Source: Acidobacteriaceae bacterium
GTDB lineage: Bacteria; Acidobacteriota; Terriglobia; Terriglobales; Acidobacteriaceae
Length of the DNA: 64,000 nt
Assembly: GCA_003156805.1 (NCBI GenBank)
Contig: PMHV01000013.1
Location: 164,388 to 228,387 of the forward strand
Reading direction: 5' to 3'
The notes under the pieces were generated by a model. The model saw only the letters and a list, made by a program, of their open reading frames with translations. It searched no databases and was not told the DNA's origin. The position numbers were made by a program, and so were the translations under genes. Of this stretch, positions 24,705-33,774 are shown in pieces (within the stretch, counting starts at the first letter, position 1; every line of letters begins with the position of its first letter).

Positions 24705-27700
24705 ATGTCGGCTGACTTGCCAGCTCTCAGCAAGTTGATTCCATTCGCGGTTCGGGAGGCTTTCAGCGAGCCCGAGCAGTTGCTCACTGCCTATTTCCAC
24801 GAGTCCACCGTGGGACTCGGCATTTTCGATACGGAGTTTCGCTTCCTCGCTATCAATCTCGCCCTGGCACAAATGAATGGCATACCTCCCGCGGCGCATT
24901 TGGGGAAGCCTTGCCGCGAGGTGTTGAAGGATTTTGCCGACAAGGTTGAGCCGGAGTTGCGGCGCATACTGGCTGGCGAACCGCCCGTGGTGGGTCTGGA
25001 ACTCAGCGGGCTCCTGCCCACAAGGAACGAGATTGGCCACTGGATCGCGAATTATTTTCCCATCCAGGATACCGATGGAAGGGTAAAGCAGATCGGCGTC
25101 GTGGTGGTCGAGATTACCGAACAGAAGAAGCTCGAAGAATCCCTGGTTCGGCTCACCGCCAGATTGCAGCGGGAAAAAGATCGCTTGCAGGTGTTGCGCG
25201 AGATTGATACCACGCTGGCTTCCAACGCCGACATCCAACGGCTTTTTCCGGCCATCGTAGCCTGCATCGAGAAGGTTATTCCCTACGATCTCGCCGGAAC
25301 CTGGCTCTACGATCGGAAGGACCAGGTCATGCGCACGGCCGCACTCGACTCGCGAGTCGGGGAGGTGTTCCGCGAAGGCGAGGCCACACCCGTCGCCGAA
25401 TGCATGCTGGGCCAATCGATGCTGGCTGAAGCCTCCAAGACCTTCAATCACGCTGAGCTCATGACAATACCTTTCCCGGGCGCAAGAAAGCTCCTGGAAC
25501 ACGGCATCAAGTCAGTGTGCAGCGTGCCGCTGATCACGCCCAAGGGATCCCTGGGAGCACTGGGCCTGGGTGGCCGCGACGATCAGGCTTTCTCTCGGGA
25601 AGACGTGGCTCTGTTAAGCCATGCCGCAAGCTCCATTGCTTTGGGCTTGGAAAACGCTCTAACGAACCAAGCACTGCAGCAGGAGAAAGATCGGCTGCAA
25701 GCTCTGCGCGAAATCGACGCCGCTCTGGTTGCCCACCTCGACCTGGACAAGTTGCTCCCCGCCGTTTCCGAATGCCTGCGCCGGTCCGTGCCCCACGACT
25801 ACATCGGCATCCACCTGTACGACGAAAGCGCGAACGTCCTGCGTGACTATGCCCCCCGCTGTGAGATCACAGAGAAGATTCTTCCCGAGGATGGAGTGCT
25901 GCCGCTGGACGGATCCCTCGCAGGCCAGGCCTTTGTCGAGCGGAAGACTAAGGTCGTCAACTATGCGGAGTTGGCGAACGTCCCTTACGCAGTCGCGCAA
26001 CGAGCGATTGCGCAGGGTGTCCGGTCGATCTGTTTCGTTCCGTTGATCACCGGCAAAGGGACATTGGGGGTCTTGGTGCTTTCCAGCGGCAACGACCTTG
26101 CCTTCCAGCGGGAAGGGGTTGAGTTGCTGGAATCAGGCGCGGCGGCGATTGCCCAGGCCGTCGGCAACGCGCTGGCGCACCGAGACTTGCAGCAGAAGAA
26201 GGCGCGACTGCAGGCCCTTCGCGACATCGATGACATACTATTGTCCAGCCTGGACCTGCGCCAAGTGCTGCCTGCGGTTTCTGAGTGCCTGCGGCGGGCG
26301 CTGCCGCACGACCACGTTGGCATCTGCGTTTACGACGAGAGAGCGAAAGGGTTGCGCGATTATGCCGCGACTTCGGAGATCAAGCGCGGGGTTTACCCGG
26401 CAAATGGCGTGCTTCCACTGGACGGCTCCCTTACCGGTCGACATTTCGTAGAAGGCAAGAGCAGGGTGTATGACCACGCGGAGTTGGTCAATGTGACCTT
26501 CCCACAGACGCGGCGGGCACTCGAGGCGGGGATTCTCTCTTCCTGTTTTGTCCCCCTGGCTACCGCCAAAGGGCGGGTGGGCATTCTGACGCTTTCCAGC
26601 CACAAAGACAACGCATTCCGGCAGGAAGACCTTGAATTTCTCGAACAGGTGGCCGCCGCCCTGGCCCAGACCCTGCAGAACGCATTGGCCCACAAAGCCC
26701 TGCAGGAGGAGAAAAAGCGGTTGCAGGTGTTGCTCAACGTGAGCACTGCCCTGGCTACGAACTGGAATGTGCAGGAGACTTTTTCCACGATCTCGGCTTA
26801 TCTGCGCCGGGTGCTGCGGCAGGAGTACGCTGCTTTCCTTTTGCTCGACAAAAAAAGCGGACTGTTGGTGAGGCAGGCACTGGATTTTCCGTTGGGCAAG
26901 GGGCTGTGTTCCGCTCTGGACGTCAGTGCCGCGGATGGTCCGGAGGGCATGGTACTACGTGAGCGCAGGTCCCTTACTTTCCCCAAGGAAGAGATGCAAA
27001 GATTTCATGTCGAGATCGCGGACTGCTTGCTGGCGGAAGGAATGCGGTCTTTGTGCTCTGTCCCGCTGCTGCGGCCCAAAGGGCCGCTGGGAGTCATCTC
27101 GTTGGCGAGCACGCGGGCCGATGCCTTTAAGCCTGACGATCTGGCCCTTCTGAACCAGGTTGCGGCCCAGTTGGCAGTTGCCCTGGAGAACCGCCGGGTT
27201 TCGCTTGAGATCGAGACCTTGAAAGAACGGCTCTCCGCGGAGCGTAAGTACCTGGAAGGCGAAATCCGCACCGAACCCCATTTCGAAGAAATTATCGGAC
27301 AGAGCCCAGCATTGAAACAGACACTAAGGCAGGTGGAGACGGTCGCCGGCAGCGACGCCACGGTCCTGATTTTGGGCGAGACCGGGACCGGCAAGGAATT
27401 GATTGCCCGCGCCATCCACCGCAGCAGTGGGCGCAGAGAGCGAGCCTTCATCAAATTGAATTGTGCGGCCATTCCCAGTGGGCTGCTGGAAAGTGAGTTG
27501 TTCGGACACGAGAGAGGCGCTTTCACCGGGGCGGTCACTCAGAAAGTGGGACGCTTGCAACTGGCCGATCGGGGAACCCTGTTTCTGGACGAGATCGGCG
27601 AGATCCCGCTGGAATTGCAGCCCAAGCTTCTGCGCGTGCTTCAAGACCAGGAGTTCGAGCGGTTGGGTGGCACGCGGACCATCAAAGTCGATCTGCGGCT

Positions 27701-28244
27701 GATTTCGGCCACCAATCGCGATCTGGCAAAGAGTGTGTCCGAAGGCGAATTCCGCAGCGATTTGTTCTATCGTTTGAACGTCTTTCCCATTCGCGTTCCG
27801 TCCTTGCAGGAGCGGCGCGAAGATATTCCGCTGCTGGTGAGGTACTTCGTTCGCAAGTATGCCGCCCGCATGGCACGAACGATCGAATCTATCCCCAACG
27901 AGACCATGAATGCCCTGATGGAATGGCCGTGGCCGGGGAACATTCGGGAACTGGAGAACTTTATCGAGAGATGTGTGATTTTGAGCCAGGGCCCCGTCCT
28001 GCTGGCGCCCCCGGAAGAGCTTCGGGGCGCGACGGGCAACGCCACCTCCGCAGATCACACGCTGGAGAATGCGGAACGGGAACACATTATCAGCGTTTTG
28101 CGAGAAAGCGGAGGAGTGATTTCCGGTGCCGCAGGAGCAGCCAACCGCCTCGGACTCAAACGAACTACTCTCCAATCCATGATGCACCGCCTGGGAATCG
28201 GCCGGGAAGAATACTCCGGCCGGTCCCCGAAGAACCCGAAGTAG
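24705..28244 (+). CDS. Sigma-54-dependent transcriptional activator with PAS and four GAF domains
   Basis: A 1,179-residue enhancer-binding protein. Order: PAS (about 25-140), GAF1 (185-320), GAF2 (350-490), GAF3 (520-660), GAF4 (690-830), AAA+ (865-1095), Fis-type HTH (about 1125-1175). Each GAF is preceded by a similar linker (LQREKDRLQVLREID, LQQEKDRLQALREID, LQQKKARLQALRDID, LQEEKKRLQVLLNVS), so the module multiplied by duplication. Walker A GETGTGKE is near residue 890, GAFTGA near 938, and Walker B is LFLDEIGE. There is no receiver domain, so it senses ligands or small molecules directly, like FhlA. The ATG at 24705 follows GAGGCGAGGAGG. Its likely target is the adjacent Crp/Fnr gene. 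Confidence 0.95.
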   Translation: MSADLPALSKLIPFAVREAFSEPEQLLTAYFHESTVGLGIFDTEFRFLAINLALAQMNGIPPAAHLGKPCREVLKDFADKVEPELRRILAGEPPVVGLELSGLLPTRNEIGHWIANYFPIQDTDGRVKQIGVVVVEITEQKKLEESLVRLTARLQREKDRLQVLREIDTTLASNADIQRLFPAIVACIEKVIPYDLAGTWLYDRKDQVMRTAALDSRVGEVFREGEATPVAECMLGQSMLAEASKTFNHAELMTIPFPGARKLLEHGIKSVCSVPLITPKGSLGALGLGGRDDQAFSREDVALLSHAASSIALGLENALTNQALQQEKDRLQALREIDAALVAHLDLDKLLPAVSECLRRSVPHDYIGIHLYDESANVLRDYAPRCEITEKILPEDGVLPLDGSLAGQAFVERKTKVVNYAELANVPYAVAQRAIAQGVRSICFVPLITGKGTLGVLVLSSGNDLAFQREGVELLESGAAAIAQAVGNALAHRDLQQKKARLQALRDIDDILLSSLDLRQVLPAVSECLRRALPHDHVGICVYDERAKGLRDYAATSEIKRGVYPANGVLPLDGSLTGRHFVEGKSRVYDHAELVNVTFPQTRRALEAGILSSCFVPLATAKGRVGILTLSSHKDNAFRQEDLEFLEQVAAALAQTLQNALAHKALQEEKKRLQVLLNVSTALATNWNVQETFSTISAYLRRVLRQEYAAFLLLDKKSGLLVRQALDFPLGKGLCSALDVSAADGPEGMVLRERRSLTFPKEEMQRFHVEIADCLLAEGMRSLCSVPLLRPKGPLGVISLASTRADAFKPDDLALLNQVAAQLAVALENRRVSLEIETLKERLSAERKYLEGEIRTEPHFEEIIGQSPALKQTLRQVETVAGSDATVLILGETGTGKELIARAIHRSSGRRERAFIKLNCAAIPSGLLESELFGHERGAFTGAVTQKVGRLQLADRGTLFLDEIGEIPLELQPKLLRVLQDQEFERLGGTRTIKVDLRLISATNRDLAKSVSEGEFRSDLFYRLNVFPIRVPSLQERREDIPLLVRYFVRKYAARMARTIESIPNETMNALMEWPWPGNIRELENFIERCVILSQGPVLLAPPEELRGATGNATSADHTLENAEREHIISVLRESGGVISGAAGAANRLGLKRTTLQSMMHRLGIGREEYSGRSPKNPK

Positions 28245-28263
28245 GCCCGTCGAATCGTACAAG

Positions 28264-28300
28264 ATGCCGACCAATCGTCGTGCTGCCGATTGGTCGGCAT
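28264..28300. promoter_or_regulatory. Perfect 14-bp inverted repeat: activator site or terminator
   Basis: ATGCCGACCAATCG (28264-28277) and CGATTGGTCGGCAT (28287-28300) are separated by 9 nt. The repeat starts 20 nt after the activator gene stop and is followed by ATAGTTTT, so it could end transcription. Its place 86-122 nt upstream of a -24/-12 element is equally typical of an enhancer site for a Fis-type activator. Confidence 0.7.
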
Positions 28301-28385
28301 ATAGTTTTAGCTTTCCATGTCGGAAATTGGCGGATTTTCCTCTTCCGAACAGGTTTTTGCCCAATTCCGCACCCCCCGACCATTC

Positions 28386-28401
28386 TGGAACTACGATTGC
28401 A
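28386..28401 (+). promoter_or_regulatory. Sigma-54 (-24/-12) promoter candidate
   Basis: TGGAAC at 28386-28391 and TTGCA at 28397-28401. The GG and GC are exactly 12 nt apart, and the match to TGGCAC-N5-TTGCA is 10 of 11 fixed positions. Transcription would start near 28413. The region 28245-28631 has no other promoter-like signal that I see. Confidence 0.75.
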
Positions 28402-28631
28402 TTGCTGAGTTTACTTCTCCTCACGGAAAGATTCGAGGGTTTGAGGTTTGGGGTCGCGTCTAGCCGCAATAGACGTAAGATGCCCAGCCGCATTCGTCGG
28501 TAATGCCGGGTGCTACCGGCTACGAGGTAAACGTTGTGTTAGTTGCCAGCCAGTTCCCGCCCAACAGAACAAGTCCTGCGCGTGGTTTCCCAGGGCCGTT
28601 TCGGGGTTTCCCAACCGCAATAGGGACGCCA

Positions 28632-29681
28632 ATGCGTCCCGCATTTCGCGAACCGGAGTTGCGGGAAAATCTCGAGCCTACTGCACCCGGCGAAGTTCGG
28701 GAAGCTGCGAGGTCGGAGCCGCTCGCCAACTGCAATGCGGAAGAAATCGATCCGCTCTATCTGTTTGCCTGTCATGTCGAATGGGAACGGCAGGCTGAAC
28801 CCAGCGCGGCGTGGGAAATCATCGCGGCCGGGCACAGCCTGGACGAAGAGACGCGGGCGCACGCCCGTTGCCTCCTTGCCCAGTCTCACCCCGCTAAAAC
28901 TGGATTGCGCGAGGACAGCCGCGCAGAAGAAAAGTGTCGCCGAAATCCGGCTAAGGAGGCAGGAATGAGAACACCCTACGGTCTGGAAATCATCGAGAGC
29001 TGCGTCGGTTGTAAGCTGAGCCGCACCAGTTTTTTCTGTGGTTTCTCGCCGGCGGTTGTGAGGTCGCTGGATGTAGTCAGCCGCCACAGCATATTTCCCG
29101 GCGGTGCGCTGCTGTTTGTCGAAGGCCAGGTACCGCGGGGCATTTTCGTTCTCTGCTCGGGCAGAGTCAAGCTCTCAACCACTTCCAAAGAAGGCAAGGT
29201 GCTGGTCCTGAAGCAGGCCGAAGCGGGCGAAGTGTTAGGGTTGAGCGCGGTTATCTCCGGGGAAAACTATGAGATGAGCGCCGAGACCGCAACTCCATGC
29301 CAGGTGAACTTCATAAGTCGCGCTGACTTGATGAATCTGCTGCAGTGCGAGAGTGAAGTGGGGGTGCGCGCCGCACAGTGGTTGAGCCGGGAGTCCCAGT
29401 GCGCATCTCGCGATATTCACGACCTTGTCTTGGCGCGCTCTTCGGCGGGAAAACTTGCCCGGCTGTTGCTGTCTTGCGCGCCACTGGGGCTGCAAGCATC
29501 TGAGGAGGAACTCCGCCTGCGTTCCACCATGACGCACGAGGAGATGGCGCAGAGGATTGGATCCTCGCGGGAGACGGTGACGCGTCTATTGAGCGATCTC
29601 AAGAAGAAGCGGCTGATCCGGCTGGAAGGAGCAACGCTGGTAATTCGCGACCGGATCGCGCTGGAGGCAATCGCGGTTTAA
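28632..29681 (+). CDS. Crp/Fnr-family regulator with N-terminal extension domain
   Basis: The frame from ATG 28632 (after AGGGA) encodes 349 residues. The first 111 include EEIDPLYLFACHVEWERQ and PSAAWEIIAAGHSLDEETRAHARCLLA, a helical repeat-like segment unlike Crp. The Crp part starts MRTPYGLEIIESCVGCKLSR at 28965, where an ideal AAGGAGG is present, so a 238-residue form may also be made. That part has a CxxCx8C cysteine cluster plus a later Cys (VLCSGRVKL), suggesting a 4Fe-4S or other redox sensor as in FNR, then a cNMP-binding barrel and an HTH (MTHEEMAQRIGSSRETVTRLL). It is preceded by the sigma-54 promoter and followed by a terminator. Confidence 0.9.
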   Translation: MRPAFREPELRENLEPTAPGEVREAARSEPLANCNAEEIDPLYLFACHVEWERQAEPSAAWEIIAAGHSLDEETRAHARCLLAQSHPAKTGLREDSRAEEKCRRNPAKEAGMRTPYGLEIIESCVGCKLSRTSFFCGFSPAVVRSLDVVSRHSIFPGGALLFVEGQVPRGIFVLCSGRVKLSTTSKEGKVLVLKQAEAGEVLGLSAVISGENYEMSAETATPCQVNFISRADLMNLLQCESEVGVRAAQWLSRESQCASRDIHDLVLARSSAGKLARLLLSCAPLGLQASEEELRLRSTMTHEEMAQRIGSSRETVTRLLSDLKKKRLIRLEGATLVIRDRIALEAIAV

Positions 29682-29696
29682 CCCTTCCCCCAGGGT

Positions 29697-29738
29697 TCGG
29701 AGGGCAAACCGAAGTCAGGATGCCCTCCGATACTTTCT
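29697..29738 (+). terminator. Terminator of the Crp/Fnr gene
   Basis: A perfect 10-bp stem TCGGAGGGCA (29697-29706) / TGCCCTCCGA (29721-29730) is followed by TACTTTCTTCC. It lies 16 nt after the stop codon. Confidence 0.8.
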
Positions 29739-29941
29739 TCCGTCTTGCGGGAACTCGGGGGTAGTGGCGCAGTTTGAAACCTAGACTGCATGCGACTGAC
29801 AAGATAATTGCCGCAAGTGGTCAATGTGGGACAGTTCCTCTTTTGGTTTAGCCTCAATATTGAAGATGAGGTTGCCACCTATCTAAGCGACAGATCGGCC
29901 AACCACTTGTGCCCTGCGGGCTCATGAAAGAGTTAAAGAAA

Positions 29942-31129
29942 ATGACCAGACTCGAAAGCTCACACAAACCACAGATGTTTATGGCGTTAGTATTCGCCGT
30001 TTTGCTTGCAGGTGGTGGAATCGGAAGGGTCTTTGCTGCCGTTGCCCCCGGTGTTACCGTTGCTCCCGGCACTCTTGTCGGCGCAGCTACAGAACCCACG
30101 GTGATTTCGTCAAGCCCAAGTAACAGGGCCACGAACGTGCCGACCAGCACAAATACCAGTGATAACGTTGTAACTGGCGCCGAAGTGACCGCAACCTTCA
30201 GCCAGCCGATGGACCCGGAAACGGTTAACTCGTCCTCGGCGGGAAATTTGCTCACGTTCACGGTCAGGGAGACAAACGGAAACGACGTACCCGGTACCGT
30301 CGTCATGAATGACGCAAACACTGTCGCAACCTTTACGCCAACATCGTCCGCGCTCAACCCGAATGCCAGCTATACCGCCACGGTTACGACGGAGGCGAAG
30401 AACGCAGCTGGAGTTGCAATGGGCAATCCCATTGAATGGACATTTACGACCAACGCCGTCGAGTTTACCGGACAGACGCCGGTACCCCTTGGAGCAGCAG
30501 GCCCTTTCGTGATTCTGACCAAATCAGGAATCACAGACGTTTTTCCCTCTGCTATTAATGGGGATGTGGGAGCTAGTCCGATCACCGGAGCCGCTATCCA
30601 TCTGACGTGTGCAGAAATGATGACAGGGACGATTTACTCCGTGAATGCGGCGGGGCCTCTTCCCTGCAGGGTGACTGACCCCACCTTACTCACAACGGCT
30701 GTGGGCGACATGGAAACCGCGTACACCGATGCCGCCGGACGAAAATTGCCCAATTTTACTAATCTGGGAGCCGGACTGATTGGCGGGTTAACCCTCGTTC
30801 CCGGCCTCTACAAATGGACTACCCGGGTTTCAATACCAACCAATGTCACGCTCTCGGGTGGCCCAGACGCTGTCTGGATATTCCAGATAGCGGGAACTCT
30901 TACTCAGGCCAGCGCTACGAGCGTGATCCTGGAAGGCGGCGCACTGCCCAAGAACATCTTCTGGCAGACTTCCGGCGCTGTGGCCATCGGAACGACTGCG
31001 CACTTTGAGGGAGTAATACTGGCTAAAACAAAAATCGCCATGAAGACGAGCGCATCGGCAAACGGCAGACTGTTAGCACAGACTGCGGTCACTCTTGAGG
31101 AGAATGCGGTTACACGGCCCGCCCCGTAA
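29942..31129 (+). CDS. Secreted protein with Ig-like and ice-binding-fold (DUF3494) domains
   Basis: About 395 residues. A signal peptide (MFMALVFAVLLAGGGIGRVFA) is followed by an SbsA-type Ig-like domain (about 55-160; VTATFSQPMDPETV, VMNDANTVATFTP, and WTFTTN at its end), then a DUF3494 beta-helix (about 165-395) with FVILTKSGITDVFPSAINGDVG, TTRVSIPTNVTLSG and AVWIFQIAGTLTQAS. DUF3494 proteins bind ice or act as surface adhesins. The start is uncertain between 29942, 29924 and GTG 29909; none has a strong Shine-Dalgarno. It is the only gene before the tandem repeat at 31155. Surface attachment or freeze-tolerance roles are inference. Confidence 0.88.
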   Translation: MTRLESSHKPQMFMALVFAVLLAGGGIGRVFAAVAPGVTVAPGTLVGAATEPTVISSSPSNRATNVPTSTNTSDNVVTGAEVTATFSQPMDPETVNSSSAGNLLTFTVRETNGNDVPGTVVMNDANTVATFTPTSSALNPNASYTATVTTEAKNAAGVAMGNPIEWTFTTNAVEFTGQTPVPLGAAGPFVILTKSGITDVFPSAINGDVGASPITGAAIHLTCAEMMTGTIYSVNAAGPLPCRVTDPTLLTTAVGDMETAYTDAAGRKLPNFTNLGAGLIGGLTLVPGLYKWTTRVSIPTNVTLSGGPDAVWIFQIAGTLTQASATSVILEGGALPKNIFWQTSGAVAIGTTAHFEGVILAKTKIAMKTSASANGRLLAQTAVTLEENAVTRPAP

Positions 31130-31154
31130 GGACCAAAGAGCATCATGGGGGCAG

Positions 31155-31186
31155 CCAAACTAACTAACGACCAAACTAACTAACGA
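31155..31186 (+). repeat. Perfect 16-bp tandem duplication
   Basis: CCAAACTAACTAACGA occurs twice without a gap (31155-31170, 31171-31186), itself built of CTAA units. It lies between the convergent ice-binding-fold gene and the LytTR regulator gene. Confidence 0.95.
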
Positions 31187-31211
31187 GGTCGGCATCATCG
31201 CTCTGATTGAC

Positions 31212-31991
31212 TCAGAGACCGAAAAGCTCGCGTAACCGTTTCGTTTGGGCGCGGCTGACGGGAATCTCGCTCTGCCTTTTATCGTCCATGCGCAACTGGT
31301 AAGAGCTCTTGAACCAGGGCACGACTTCGCGAATGCGGTTGATGTTCACCAGATAGGAACGGTGCGCCCGCCAGAAGAAGTTAGGGTCAAGGCTGTCGAG
31401 CAGTTCTTCCAGAGTCCGGCAGTTCGATTGACCCTCCATGCCGGAAAGACCGGCGGTGACCACGGTGATGACTCCGTCTTCGATGGAGGCATAACAGATA
31501 TCCCTGGGGTCGACCAGAAACATGCGTCCCACGGCCTTCAACATGATTTTCGAAGTTTGAGATTTCTGCGACTGCAACATGCGCACCAGGTTGTCAATTT
31601 TCTCAGTCGGCAATCCTTCTGTGCCGTGTTGGGCGCGAGCCTTCTGCACGGACTGCAGGACGCGCTTCTTGTCGAAGGGCTTGAGAAGATAGTCGACCGC
31701 ATTGACCTCGAATGCCTTCACCGCATACTGATCAAAGGCAGTGGCGAAAACGATCTTGGGCAAGGGTACTTTCTTGTCGAGAAGCTTCTTGATGACTCCG
31801 AAACCATCGAGGCCCGGCATCTGGACGTCGAGAAAGACCAGGTCCGGATTGTGCTCTTTGATCAGGCTCACGCCCTCAAGGCCGTTCTTACCCTGGCCGA
31901 CGACGTTCACGTCGCCGGATTTCTCGAGTAGGTAGGCAAGTTCGTCGCGGGCGAGCTGTTCGTCATCCACGATTACCGCGGAAAGGGACAT
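31212..31991 (-). CDS. LytTR-family response regulator
   Basis: A 259-residue regulator. The receiver domain carries Asp9-Asp10 (IVDDEQLARD), the phosphorylation site Asp55 (LVFLDVQMPGLDG) and the Lys of YLLKPFD. The C-terminal LytTR DNA-binding domain includes MFLVDPRDICYASIEDG and FFWRAHRSYLVNINRI, as in AlgR/LytR-type regulators. The ATG at 31991 follows GGAGAAGGA. No sensor kinase is adjacent, so its partner is elsewhere. It is 77 nt downstream of the thiolase gene on the same strand. Confidence 0.93.
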   Translation of the reverse strand: MSLSAVIVDDEQLARDELAYLLEKSGDVNVVGQGKNGLEGVSLIKEHNPDLVFLDVQMPGLDGFGVIKKLLDKKVPLPKIVFATAFDQYAVKAFEVNAVDYLLKPFDKKRVLQSVQKARAQHGTEGLPTEKIDNLVRMLQSQKSQTSKIMLKAVGRMFLVDPRDICYASIEDGVITVVTAGLSGMEGQSNCRTLEELLDSLDPNFFWRAHRSYLVNINRIREVVPWFKSSYQLRMDDKRQSEIPVSRAQTKRLRELFGL

Positions 31992-32068
31992 TCCTTCTCC
32001 GGACGTGACGCAGGAGTTACCAAAACAAGTATAGTTGCCAGGTTTTGGCAGCGTCAATGCGCGGTCGC

Positions 32069-33247
32069 TCACGCGACATTCTCCAGCGCCAGGGCCATGC
32101 CGAGTCCGCCGCTGACGCAGAGTGTAGCCACGCCGCGTTTGGTGTTGCGCTTGAGCATTTCATGCAGCAGAGTTACCGTGATGCGCGTGCCGGTGCAGCC
32201 GATGGGATGGCCGAGAGCGATGGCTCCGCCGTTGACGTTAAGCTTATCGCGGTTGAAATTCAGTTCGCGCTCGCAGGCGATCACTTGCGCGGCGAAGGCT
32301 TCATTCAGTTCGATGAGCCCGAAATCGTGCAGCCTGAGATTGTGTTTTTCCTCGAGTTTGCGCAAAGCCGGAACGGGGCCGATGCCCATGGTGCGGGGAT
32401 CGACACCGGCCGAGGTTACGGCGGCGATGCGCGCGAGAGGCTTCAAGTTATTGCCTTTCACGAATTGTTCACCCGCGACAACCACGGCGGCCGCGCCGTC
32501 GGTGATGCCGGAAGAGTTGCCGGCGGTGATGGTGCCGGTTTTCGAGAAAACGGAGGGGAGCTTTGCCAGCTTTTCCAGACTTGCGTCCGGAAACGGATGC
32601 TCGTCGCGGCTGAAAATAGCCGATCCTTTCTTGCCCTCGATCGTCACCGGAGCCATTTCCGCGTCGAAGCGCCCCGCCGCTATAGCCCGTCCAGCACGGG
32701 TTTGCGACATGAGCGCGAATTCATCTTGCTCCTCGCGTGAAATCTTGTATTGCTCGGCAAGAACTTCAGCAGTTTCGCCCATGACCATCTTCGCCAGGGG
32801 ACAGAAGAACCCGTCGCGATACATGCCGTCAACCAACTCCTGATTGCCCAGACGATATCCCCAGCGAGCTTCAAGATAGTAAGGAACACGCGACATCGAC
32901 TCGCTGCCGCCGGCAAGAATGCAACTCGCATCGCCGAGTAAGACGGACTGATACGCGAGCGCAATCGACTTCAGGCCTGACGCGCAAGCCTTATTCACGG
33001 TAAACGCTGGCGCTTCCTGGGGCACGCCGCTGCGAATGGAAATCTGCCGCGCGGGATTTGGCCCACCGCCAGCCTGGCGCGCGTTGCCGAAGATGGTCTC
33101 TTCCACCTGCTCAGGCTTGATTCCGGCGCGCTCGATCGCAGCCTTGGCGGCGACCACGCCCATGTCAGCGGCGGTTAGCGACGCCAACGACCCGCCGAAC
33201 TTGCCGATCGGCGTGCGCACCGCGGAGAGAATGTAGACGGCCTGCAA
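32069..33247 (-). CDS. Acetyl-CoA acetyltransferase / thiolase
   Basis: A 392-residue type II thiolase. The acylated Cys88 is in VNKACASGLKS; the His of GHPIGCTGTR and the second Cys of CVSGGLGMA complete the active site. It condenses or cleaves acetoacetyl-CoA or longer 3-ketoacyl-CoA. The neighbourhood gives no pathway (no hbd or crotonase gene adjacent), so biosynthetic and degradative roles cannot be separated. Length and motifs are canonical. Confidence 0.95.
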   Translation of the reverse strand: MQAVYILSAVRTPIGKFGGSLASLTAADMGVVAAKAAIERAGIKPEQVEETIFGNARQAGGGPNPARQISIRSGVPQEAPAFTVNKACASGLKSIALAYQSVLLGDASCILAGGSESMSRVPYYLEARWGYRLGNQELVDGMYRDGFFCPLAKMVMGETAEVLAEQYKISREEQDEFALMSQTRAGRAIAAGRFDAEMAPVTIEGKKGSAIFSRDEHPFPDASLEKLAKLPSVFSKTGTITAGNSSGITDGAAAVVVAGEQFVKGNNLKPLARIAAVTSAGVDPRTMGIGPVPALRKLEEKHNLRLHDFGLIELNEAFAAQVIACERELNFNRDKLNVNGGAIALGHPIGCTGTRITVTLLHEMLKRNTKRGVATLCVSGGLGMALALENVA

Positions 33248-33351
33248 ACTGTCACCTCCAAAACATTGGAGTCTAGCAGGATGGGAAAAGATGCGGGACG
33301 GGTTCGGTTCCGAAGTTTCAGTGTCATTCCGAGTAAGCGCTCCCTTAAGCG

Positions 33352-33774
33352 TTAAGCGAACGGATTTTCAATCCGTAGACCATCAATTTTCCGTCCATGC
33401 TGGAAGTCTTCGCTGTAGAGCTTCTCGCACTGGCCCTGCAGAGCCGCCGCGACGATCAGCGAGTCATACCACGACATTCGATGTTTCTCTGCGATCCGCA
33501 AAGCCTCGAAGTAAATGGCGGGCGAAGAGTGTACAGCCAATAGAGGACGGAGAACAGTGATCAGGTATTGTTCCGCCTCGGCCACGCTCATCGGCTGAGG
33601 GAAGCGCCGGAAGGCAACGCTGAAGAACTCCTGCACGACCTGAAAGCTTATGATTCCTTCTCCGGTGTCCGCGGCACGGCGGATGAGCTGCGCGGCCTTC
33701 TTTGCCTTGGCGGGTGCTGTGGCGTCGAAGGCGTAGGCGAAGATATTGGTGTCGAGGAAAAATCTACCGCTCAT
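33352..33774 (-). CDS. vapC: VapC-type PIN-domain toxin
   Basis: A 140-residue PIN protein. Asp8 (FFLDTNIFAYAF), Glu49 (VVQEFFSV), Asp104 (SWYDSLIVAAA) and Asp123 (LYSEDFQHG) form the acidic metal site. The DTNIFAYA form belongs to a VapC branch that often pairs with ribbon-helix-helix antitoxins. The start overlaps the upstream antitoxin by 11 nt. It is a different subfamily from the VapC at 20544. Confidence 0.92.
   Translation of the reverse strand: MSGRFFLDTNIFAYAFDATAPAKAKKAAQLIRRAADTGEGIISFQVVQEFFSVAFRRFPQPMSVAEAEQYLITVLRPLLAVHSSPAIYFEALRIAEKHRMSWYDSLIVAAALQGQCEKLYSEDFQHGRKIDGLRIENPFA

Noticed and set aside
24371-24715. Small gene starting GTG with an AGGAG before it
   Set aside because: The peptide is Arg/Ser/Cys/Ala-rich without secondary-structure pattern, and its end overlaps the start of the activator gene. 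It is more likely leader DNA.
28264-28503. Short open frame starting in the 14-bp inverted repeat
   Set aside because: Its ATG is part of the palindrome and there is no ribosome-binding site; the region is better explained by regulatory DNA.
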